DNA from: Candidatus Nitrosocosmicus sp.
Lineage (GTDB): Archaea; Thermoproteota; Nitrososphaeria; Nitrososphaerales; Nitrososphaeraceae
Direction of reading: 5' to 3'
DNA length: 11,564 bases
Assembly (NCBI GenBank): GCA_030452275.1
Contig: JAKDMR010000039.1
Location: forward strand, 1-11,564
The notes beneath the pieces are model-generated. The model did not search any database and was not told the DNA's origin. It worked only from the letters and a program-made list of their open reading frames with translations. The translations under genes were made by a program, and so were the position numbers. This document shows, in pieces, positions 1 through 5,222 of the stretch (the stretch's first letter is position 1; every line of letters begins with the position of its first letter).

Positions 1-41
1 GTTAGAGAAGACTTCATAAAAAGCACCACCTACTTAATATT

Positions 42-53
42 AATTTAAATAAA
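42..53 (+). promoter_or_regulatory. Candidate archaeal TATA box for the urea symporter gene
   Basis: An AT-rich element with core TTTAAATA (44-51) lies about 28 bases before the TTG start at 76. An archaeal TATA box places initiation some 25-27 bases downstream, so the transcript would begin at or just before the start codon (leaderless). No Shine-Dalgarno site precedes the TTG, which fits. The first 75 bases contain no gene. Promoter calls in AT-rich DNA are weak without transcript ends. Confidence 0.35.
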
Positions 54-75
54 TCATTTCAATTTTAACAATTAA

Positions 76-2412
76 TTGTCATTCATCCTCTCTGAAGAAA
101 CAGGTTATTTGATCTTCATCGGGGGTGGTCTGATAATGACTGTTATTGTATTGTTGCTCATTTTTGTGGATACCAAATGGCTCGGCACAAGAAAAACATT
201 TGAGTGGTTTTCTACAGCGGGGAGGAGTATTAAAAGTGGCCTTTTGGCATCATCCGTAATATCTGCTTGGATTTGGGCTGCAACACTTTTAGAATCATCC
301 ACTGTCGCGTATAAATATGGCATAAGTGGCCCATTTTGGTACGCTGCAGGGGCAAGTATACAAATCATCCTTTTTGCTGTGATTGCTCTTGAGTTGAAAA
401 AGAGATCTCCCTCTTCTCATACTTTTACAGAATTTCTCTACCTTAGATTAGGAAAGTTTGGTCACAAGGTATTCTTGCTTTTTGCTTTACTGGCCAATTC
501 TATCGTTATGGCTATGCTTGTGTTAGGAGGGGCCGTAGTCTTGAATGCTCTAACGGGAATTGACATTGCAATAGCTTGTTTTATAATACCTTTGAGCATA
601 ATGATGTATACTTATTTTGGAGGCTTGAAGGCCACTTTCTTTGCAGACTATCTAAATACTTCATTTATTTTTATAGTGATTCTGATTTTAGTAGTGGGTA
701 TTTATTTCTTCAATCCACATATAGGGGGAATAACAGGATTATTTGAAGGCCTGCAATTGGCAAGTACTCTTAATCCTGTAGAAGGAAACTCAGGGGGTTC
801 ATTCTTAACTTTGGCTTCAATTGGCGCCCTTATTTTTGGTATTATCAATATAATTGGAAATTTTGGAACAGTTTTTGTAGATCAGGCCTTTTGGCAGAGG
901 GCCATTGCAGCACGACCTAAATCTCTAATAAAAGGATTTTTCATAGGTGGACTGGCTTGGTTTGCTATTCCGTTTGCCCTTGCCACTTCTTTGGGACTCG
1001 CAGGGATTGCAATGCATTTAGATCTGTCTCCTTTGGAAGTTAGTCATGGATTAGTTGCACCTATGACTATCTCCGCTCTTTTGGGAGAAGTAGGTGGTAT
1101 TCTAATATTGACTATGCTATTTACTGCAGTAACATGCGCCGGATCAGCAGAACTTGTCGCGTTCTCTTCTCTATTCACATTTGATGTTTATAGAACCTAT
1201 TTCAAACCATCGGCGTCTGGTAGGCAATTAATGCGTATTTCAAAATATTCTGTATTGATGTTTGGATTCAGCATAGGCGTACTTTCTTTATCTTTGTTCC
1301 ATATAGGATTGAACTTACAGTATATTTATTTATCAATGGGTATACTCATCGGCTCCGCCGTAGGACCAATATCTTTGTCTTTAATATGGAAAAAAACAAA
1401 CAAGATCTCTGCTTCTATTTCAGCATTATGTGGACTTTTGCTGGGTGTTTTTGTATGGCTTTTTTCCGCTTTTTCTTTATATGGGAATATCTCAGTTGCG
1501 TCTACCAGTCACGATATTCCTCTCCTCTTGGGCAATTTAACGTCCTTTGGATCTGGATTTGTTCTTGTTATTTTAGGGAGTTTAATTAAACCGGACAACT
1601 TTAATTACAATATTACGAAGCAGCGAATCGTAGTTGCAGAGGAAAGAATCAGATCTTTGATAAAAGAAGATAATGATGAATCGTCATTAAAGAAGGGAAC
1701 TATATTTGGGTATAAATATGGAATCTTTTTTACCCTCATTTTGGTTGTGATCTGGCCATTACCACTTTTTTTTTCTGGGTATATATTTTCCTACGAGTTT
1801 TTCTTGTTTTGGATTTTACTAAGTATTGTATGGACGATATCTGCAGCTTGTTTTCTTATAGTAAAACCGATTATTGAATCAAAACGAGAAATTTCAATTG
1901 TTTTATCAAATCTTTTATTTATTATCAGATCAAAGTTTCAAATTAAAAATTATGACAATAAATTTTCTCTATCCAAAAACATTACCTCTGAAAATCCTAT
2001 CAATACAAGTTCTAAGCGAATTCTAGTCGCTGTTGATGGTTCCATGTCTTCAATAAGAGCATTAGATTATGCTAGCCATGCTTTCCAAGTCGACTCTATA
2101 ATTTACGTGGTACATATAATTGAATGGCCTGATGACTACGAACAAAACACAGAGTACGATACTGATCTAATGAAAAGAGTCGAGAAAGAAGGACGACTAG
2201 TATTGTCTAGCATCCTTATAAAGAATTCTAAAAGATGTGAAAGAGTTGTCAAAATAGGGGATCCTGCTAACAAAATTATTAAGACTGCCAATGATTTGAA
2301 TGTAGACATCATCGTTCTTGGAACAAAAGGGTTAGGAAATTCTGATGATCTTGGGCATGTGACAAGGAAAATTCTTTCTGAATCTAACAAGCCAGTATTA
2401 TTGCTAAACTAA
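76..2412 (+). CDS. Dur3-type sodium:urea symporter with fused C-terminal universal stress protein domain
   Basis: This is a membrane protein of the sodium:solute symporter (SSS) family, in the Dur3 urea active transporter group; it likely imports urea using an ion gradient. Seen: a first membrane segment at about residues 10-31, then the Dur3-like stretch with EWFSTAGRS (43-51), AWIWAATLLESS (64-75) and SGPFWYAAGA (84-93), followed by many more hydrophobic helices to about residue 610. Residues 647-778 form a soluble USP domain, beginning KRILVAVDGS, where D654 fits the adenine-contacting position, and ending in a beta strand after SNKPV. The usual nucleotide loop G-2x-G-9x-G(S/T) appears shortened: G749-TK-G752, seven residues, then G760-H761. 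The TTG start is chosen because it keeps the first helix whole; the next Met (codon 21, base 136) would cut it. Family assignment is firm; urea as substrate is inferred from similarity and the urease next door; a regulatory role for the USP domain is inference. Confidence 0.9.
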   Translation: MSFILSEETGYLIFIGGGLIMTVIVLLLIFVDTKWLGTRKTFEWFSTAGRSIKSGLLASSVISAWIWAATLLESSTVAYKYGISGPFWYAAGASIQIILFAVIALELKKRSPSSHTFTEFLYLRLGKFGHKVFLLFALLANSIVMAMLVLGGAVVLNALTGIDIAIACFIIPLSIMMYTYFGGLKATFFADYLNTSFIFIVILILVVGIYFFNPHIGGITGLFEGLQLASTLNPVEGNSGGSFLTLASIGALIFGIINIIGNFGTVFVDQAFWQRAIAARPKSLIKGFFIGGLAWFAIPFALATSLGLAGIAMHLDLSPLEVSHGLVAPMTISALLGEVGGILILTMLFTAVTCAGSAELVAFSSLFTFDVYRTYFKPSASGRQLMRISKYSVLMFGFSIGVLSLSLFHIGLNLQYIYLSMGILIGSAVGPISLSLIWKKTNKISASISALCGLLLGVFVWLFSAFSLYGNISVASTSHDIPLLLGNLTSFGSGFVLVILGSLIKPDNFNYNITKQRIVVAEERIRSLIKEDNDESSLKKGTIFGYKYGIFFTLILVVIWPLPLFFSGYIFSYEFFLFWILLSIVWTISAACFLIVKPIIESKREISIVLSNLLFIIRSKFQIKNYDNKFSLSKNITSENPINTSSKRILVAVDGSMSSIRALDYASHAFQVDSIIYVVHIIEWPDDYEQNTEYDTDLMKRVEKEGRLVLSSILIKNSKRCERVVKIGDPANKIIKTANDLNVDIIVLGTKGLGNSDDLGHVTRKILSESNKPVLLLN

Positions 2413-2430
2413 TTTTATGAGATTAATAGA

Positions 2431-2436
2431 TTTTTT
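2431..2436 (+). terminator. Possible T-tract terminator after the symporter gene
   Basis: A run of six T, followed by further T-rich sequence, begins 18 bases after the symporter stop. Archaeal terminators are often simple T-tracts without a hairpin. In AT-rich DNA such runs also occur by chance, so support is weak. Confidence 0.25.
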
Positions 2437-2453
2437 ATTTATTAATAAACTGA

Positions 2454-2462
2454 TATTTAATA
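2454..2462 (+). promoter_or_regulatory. Candidate TATA box for the UT urea channel gene
   Basis: TATTTAATA lies about 40 bases upstream of the ATG at 2498. Initiation 25 or so bases downstream would give a 5' leader of roughly 15 bases. No good Shine-Dalgarno site is visible before the ATG. This would allow the UT gene to be transcribed separately from the symporter. Confidence 0.3.
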
Positions 2463-2497
2463 CAAATCGTTAAACTATACCTGTACAAAATCCTTGT

Positions 2498-3631
2498 ATG
2501 GGCATACCCACATTTACATCAGGAGATCCTCTTTTGGATTCCTTCTATATCCTGTTTAATGGCATCTCTCAAGTTCCTCTAATAGCTTCACCAGTGACTG
2601 GTATCTTAATCCTTGCAGGTGTACTATTAGCTTCTCGAAAAGCTGGTCTGATGATGGTAGCAGCTGGTTTGATAGGTGCCGGAATAGGTATAATATTAGG
2701 TGCTGATATTGGGCTGGTCACTTTTGGTCTGTTTGGATATAATTCTATATTAACAGGGATGGCATTCTGGTCAGGACCTTTTGTAAAAGCCAATAGGGTA
2801 ACACTGTCTATTTCGATATTTGGTGCAGTCATTACTGCAGTTGTTTGGATGACCTTCGCACATCTTATGGGAGATATGTTTAGTCCAGATCTACAGGGTG
2901 GAATAGCAAATTCTGTTGCAATTCCTGGATTTACATCATCATTTATTTTCACCACTTGGGCAATGATGTATGCCAGTAAGCGCTATGGGTACGATGTTTG
3001 GCCTGAAATTCCCAAGTCTGCTAAAGAAGATAACATTCCCGGAAGCGATAATCCTCTCCAAATAAAGCCTGAAAACTTCAAATGGACAGCTAAAGAATTC
3101 ATTATAGCAACATTCAAGGGAGTATCTCAGGTAACCTTTGTTGAGAATTGGAAGACTGGTGTATTCTGGGTTGTAGGACTTACCTTGGCTTTTGAATTAG
3201 CACCACTTATATCTGGAGTTCAGGATAGACCTTGGTTTACAAATGCATTTACATCACAATGGAATGAATATTCGCCGTTGTACTTGGCCGGACTCATGGC
3301 CTTTATAGGATCTGCAATAGGCGCAGCTTTATCCATACTAATGAAGTTACCGACGCAAGAAACCCGAATTGGTTTACATGGATTTAATCAGGTACTGGTA
3401 ATGATTGCATTGACCAGTTTTATACCCTTCACTTGGCAATCGTTCTTAATGGCTGTGCTCGCTACTGTAGCTTGCTCGGTAGTTGTTATGCCTGCACTTC
3501 AACGGTTCTTTGGACAATGGGGACTGCCTGCACTCACTGGGCCATTTGTATTCACTGCATGGGTATGGTTAATCGCAATCTATGGATTTTCCAATATTCC
3601 AGCAGGAATAGGCTGGTCTAGACCCGGTTAG
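2498..3631 (+). CDS. UT-family urea channel
   Basis: This is an integral membrane protein of the UT (urea transporter) family, which forms pores for facilitated urea diffusion. The characteristic internal duplication is visible. Repeat one has GISQV (22-26) leading to SPVTGILILAG (31-41), GLFGYNSILTG (77-87) and PGFTSSFIFTTW (143-154). Repeat two has GVSQV (208-212) leading to NWKTG (217-221), GLHGFNQVLV (292-301) and LPALTGPFVFTAW (343-355). A hydrophilic linker (about 165-200) joins the halves. At 377 residues it is a normal or slightly long prokaryotic member. The second-half signature is odd: the family pattern is close to NPxTG, but here the proline position is Trp. It sits between an active urea symporter and urease, so urea as substrate is well supported by context. 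The trimeric state is family knowledge, not seen here. Confidence 0.9.
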   Translation: MGIPTFTSGDPLLDSFYILFNGISQVPLIASPVTGILILAGVLLASRKAGLMMVAAGLIGAGIGIILGADIGLVTFGLFGYNSILTGMAFWSGPFVKANRVTLSISIFGAVITAVVWMTFAHLMGDMFSPDLQGGIANSVAIPGFTSSFIFTTWAMMYASKRYGYDVWPEIPKSAKEDNIPGSDNPLQIKPENFKWTAKEFIIATFKGVSQVTFVENWKTGVFWVVGLTLAFELAPLISGVQDRPWFTNAFTSQWNEYSPLYLAGLMAFIGSAIGAALSILMKLPTQETRIGLHGFNQVLVMIALTSFIPFTWQSFLMAVLATVACSVVVMPALQRFFGQWGLPALTGPFVFTAWVWLIAIYGFSNIPAGIGWSRPG

Positions 3632-3649
3632 TTTAAAACCAATTTCTCC

Positions 3650-3656
3650 TTTTTTT
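3650..3656 (+). terminator. Possible T-tract terminator after the UT gene
   Basis: Seven consecutive T preceded by TTTCTCC begin 19 bases after the UT stop codon, with no hairpin. This matches the simple U-tract style of archaeal termination, and the next gene has its own TATA-like element, but it is unproven. Confidence 0.35.
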
Positions 3657-3722
3657 CGATCAAGTAATTGAACAATCTTTGCAATTATTATTTTCATGTC
3701 TTTACTGCCAATTCCATTAAAG

Positions 3723-3732
3723 TAATATTTTA
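3723..3732 (+). promoter_or_regulatory. Candidate TATA box for the hypothetical gene at 3749
   Basis: TAATATTTTA is centred about 22-25 bases before the two adjacent ATG codons at 3749 and 3752, the spacing expected for a leaderless archaeal transcript. This also argues against the longer TTG start at 3668, which lies upstream of this element. Confidence 0.3.
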
Positions 3733-3748
3733 CATCCATTATCCTATT

Positions 3749-4351
3749 ATGATGTCTGAATTTGAGATAAATTTAAAAAAAATTAAATCCGATTCTAAAA
3801 TGTCAGATAGTCAAAAAATTAAAATGTTTTATGATTTAATGCTTGCTCGAAATATTGAACCTATTGTGTTGAGGCTTTCGGGATACGTTAAAAACAAACC
3901 CATGAAGATTGACTATCTTCTTACATTTACTCCAAGTAGGCTTATCATATTAAAAAAAAATAAAATGAGAAAATTGATAGATCCAGGCTATGTTGCCGGA
4001 CTTGGACCTTATCTTTATTATATTTTGTCTGAAAAAATAGAATACTCTGACATTGAGATAAAAGATTCATTTATTTCTAAAAAAGAAGATTCAGTAGAAG
4101 CGGCACCAGCAGCAGATATGTCTGACGAAGTTTCCATCAAATACTCTGATATGAAAAAAATAGTATTTTATTATGATACCAAAACTTTAGTTTCTAATAT
4201 GCTTGGCACTGCTGTAAATGAAAATGTACTTGTCATTCATACAGTGAAAGAAAAATATGAATTCAGACTCGCGACTAGAAAAAACGGTCCCTACAACAAA
4301 ACATTCTATTGGTTAAAGACGTGTTTACCTGTTAAAATTTCTGATAAATGA
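3749..4351 (+). CDS. Hypothetical protein, about 200 residues, soluble
   Basis: I do not recognise this protein. The frame is open upstream to a TTG at 3668, but the extra 27 residues are unlike a normal N-terminus and overlap the intergenic promoter region, so I start at ATG 3749 (3752 is equally possible). The product is charged and lysine-rich with no signal peptide or clear membrane helix. Two beta-rich stretches resemble each other in style: LLTFTPSRLIILKK, and a later one from about KYSDMKKIVFYYD to the segment ending KYEFRLATRK. They are separated by an acidic/alanine linker (EDSVEAAPAADMSDE). A pleckstrin-like fold is conceivable but cannot be shown by eye. It lies between the urea channel and ureA on the same strand, with its own probable promoter and a palindrome directly behind it, so a link to urea use is only positional. 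Confidence 0.7.
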   Translation: MMSEFEINLKKIKSDSKMSDSQKIKMFYDLMLARNIEPIVLRLSGYVKNKPMKIDYLLTFTPSRLIILKKNKMRKLIDPGYVAGLGPYLYYILSEKIEYSDIEIKDSFISKKEDSVEAAPAADMSDEVSIKYSDMKKIVFYYDTKTLVSNMLGTAVNENVLVIHTVKEKYEFRLATRKNGPYNKTFYWLKTCLPVKISDK

Positions 4352-4357
4352 AATCCA

Positions 4358-4379
4358 ATTTAGTCGACATCGACTAAAT
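4358..4379. repeat. Perfect 10-bp inverted repeat (operator or hairpin) upstream of ureA
   Basis: The arms ATTTAGTCGA (4358-4367) and TCGACTAAAT (4370-4379) are perfect inverted copies separated by CA. It starts 7 bases after the stop of the preceding gene and ends about 45 bases before the ureA TATA-like box. As RNA it could fold into a hairpin but has no following T-run; as DNA it looks like a dimer-binding site. No second copy was found in this window. The role is undetermined. Confidence 0.6.
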
Positions 4380-4423
4380 AGCCAATAATGGTAATTGTTC
4401 ATATATATTGATTATTATTTCGA

Positions 4424-4434
4424 ATTTTAAAATA
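4424..4434 (+). promoter_or_regulatory. Candidate TATA box for the urease structural genes
   Basis: ATTTTAAAATA lies about 37 bases before the ureA ATG at 4466, so initiation would fall near 4455 and leave a leader of about ten bases. No Shine-Dalgarno site precedes ureA, consistent with a short-leader transcript. The palindrome at 4358-4379 lies just upstream, where an activator or repressor could act. Confidence 0.4.
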
Positions 4435-4465
4435 ACTCACTAGGTTTGTTATATGTGAATTAAAC

Positions 4466-4768
4466 ATGATGTTAGCCCCAAGAGAGATTGAAAAAATGAT
4501 GATTTGGACGGCCGCCCAAATCGCCGAAGGGAGAAAAAAGAGAGGAATAAAACTAAACTATCCGGAGTCAATTGCTTATATAGCAAATTATATAGTAGAA
4601 GGCGCACGTGAAGGAAAATCGGTCGCAGAATTAATGACATCTGCAAGAAATGTTTTAAAACGAACAGATGTTATGGATGGAATTCCTGAAATGATACATA
4701 CGGTACAAGCAGAAGCCACATTTCCAGACGGGACAAAATTAGTTACAGTTCATGATCCAGTTCAATAG
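4466..4768 (+). CDS. ureA: Urease subunit gamma
   Basis: This is the small gamma subunit of nickel urease, which packs with UreB and UreC in the cytoplasmic holoenzyme. The 100-residue length equals the usual family length. The conserved core is complete: LAPREIEKM near the start, RKKRGIKLNYPESIA (23-37), EGAREGKSVAELM (45-57), a VMDGIPEMI segment (69-77), and the C-terminal ATFPDGTKLVTVHDP (84-98). The protein is a single gamma subunit, not a gamma-beta fusion as in some bacteria. The start is ATG 4466, with a second in-frame ATG immediately after it that is equally plausible. The first gene of the ureABC block, it probably has its own promoter. Its stop codon overlaps a Shine-Dalgarno-like AGGTGA that serves the next reading frame. 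Confidence 0.97.
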   Translation: MMLAPREIEKMMIWTAAQIAEGRKKRGIKLNYPESIAYIANYIVEGAREGKSVAELMTSARNVLKRTDVMDGIPEMIHTVQAEATFPDGTKLVTVHDPVQ

Positions 4769-4772
4769 GTGA
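4767..4772 (+). promoter_or_regulatory. Shine-Dalgarno site overlapping the ureA stop
   Basis: AGGTGA matches the complement of the archaeal 16S rRNA 3' end (ATCACCTCC). It begins within the ureA stop codon and lies 7 bases before an ATG at 4780, which opens an 18-codon frame. It is much too far (60 bases) to serve ureB directly. Confidence 0.5.
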
Positions 4773-4779
4773 ATTATAA

Positions 4780-4836
4780 ATGACAATTATAATTATTTCT
4801 AAATTGAATTTAAGCGGAGGTTTTAATTTACAATGA
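4780..4836 (+). CDS. Possible 18-residue ORF coupling ureA to ureB
   Basis: The frame reads MTIIIISKLNLSGGFNLQ and its TGA overlaps the ureB ATG in an ATGA arrangement. It has a well-placed AGGTGA site 7 bases upstream, overlapping the ureA stop. The ureB ribosome binding site (GCGGAGG, 4814-4820) lies inside it. The arrangement would let ribosomes finishing ureA translate this short frame and arrive at the ureB start. The peptide itself is hydrophobic at its N-terminus but too short to classify. It may be a leader whose translation matters rather than its product, or chance. Confidence 0.35.
   Translation: MTIIIISKLNLSGGFNLQ
4814..4820 (+). promoter_or_regulatory. Shine-Dalgarno site of ureB
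   Basis: GCGGAGG stands out in an AT-rich spacer and ends 12 bases before the ureB ATG, slightly longer than ideal. It supports ureB as an internal gene of the ureABC transcript. Confidence 0.55.
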
Positions 4837-5210
4837 TTCCTGGAGAATATGTTTTATCTGAAAGCGATGTACCTTGTAACGAAAACAGAAAGACCATAAA
4901 GATCACGGTAAAAAACACTGGTGATAGGCCATCCCAAATAGGATCGCATACACACTTCTTTGAAGTTAATAAGGTATTGGACTTCCCTAGAAAGGATGCT
5001 TTTGGTTATAGGCTAAATATAGCCGCTGGAACTTCTATAAGATTTGAACCAGGCGACACTAAAGAAGTTGAACTGTGTGAATTAGGTGGATCAAGAGTTT
5101 GTTTTGGATTCAATGGTTTGACCATGGGAAGTATGAAATCAACAAATATAAGAAAATCTGCATTTGAAAAGGCAAAATTCTTTGGTTTTAAAGGAATGGA
5201 TAGTAATTAG
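4833..5210 (+). CDS. ureB: Urease subunit beta
   Basis: This is the beta subunit of nickel urease, a mostly beta-strand protein that helps form the trimeric holoenzyme and borders the active-site flap. The family N-terminus MIPGEY is present. So are the signature GDRPSQIGSHTHFFEVN (about 31-47), with its conserved histidines, DAFGYRLNIAAGTSIRFEPGD (59-79) and GGSRVCFGFNG (89-99). At 125 residues it is slightly longer than the usual 100-110, with a short basic C-terminal extension. An in-frame stop lies just upstream, so ATG 4833 is the first usable start. It is spaced 64 bases from ureA, unusually far for this pair, and that spacer holds the mini-ORF. It ends 12 bases before the preferred ureC start. 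Confidence 0.97.
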   Translation: MIPGEYVLSESDVPCNENRKTIKITVKNTGDRPSQIGSHTHFFEVNKVLDFPRKDAFGYRLNIAAGTSIRFEPGDTKEVELCELGGSRVCFGFNGLTMGSMKSTNIRKSAFEKAKFFGFKGMDSN

Positions 5211-5216
5211 GAGAGG
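5210..5216 (+). promoter_or_regulatory. Shine-Dalgarno site deciding the ureC start
   Basis: GGAGAGG directly abuts an ATG at 5217 but lies 6 bases before a second in-frame ATG at 5223. The second spacing is normal, so 5223 is the likelier start. Confidence 0.6.
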
Positions 5217-5222
5217 ATGGAA

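Noticed and set aside
105..368. Open frame of 87 codons on the minus strand inside the symporter gene
   Set aside because: It lies opposite conserved transporter sequence, has no family features, and has no ribosome site or promoter; it is a shadow of the real gene.
2569..2955. Open frame of 128 codons on the minus strand inside the UT gene
   Set aside because: Its Pro/Ile/Ala-rich composition is what antisense reading of membrane helices gives, and the + strand gene is unmistakable.
3668..3748. TTG-started N-terminal extension of the 3749 hypothetical protein
   Set aside because: The extra residues would overlap a TATA-like box, have no ribosome site and look like translated intergenic sequence; two adjacent ATG codons give a better start.
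4358..4379. Palindrome read as a nickel-responsive NikR operator
   Set aside because: NikR sites have GTATGA-type half-sites about 16 bases apart; this element has different sequence and almost no spacer.
4772..4794. Inverted repeat AATTATA...TATAATT in the ureA-ureB spacer
   Set aside because: Seven-base arms made only of A and T are expected by chance in such AT-rich DNA, and the overlapping mini-ORF explains the region better.
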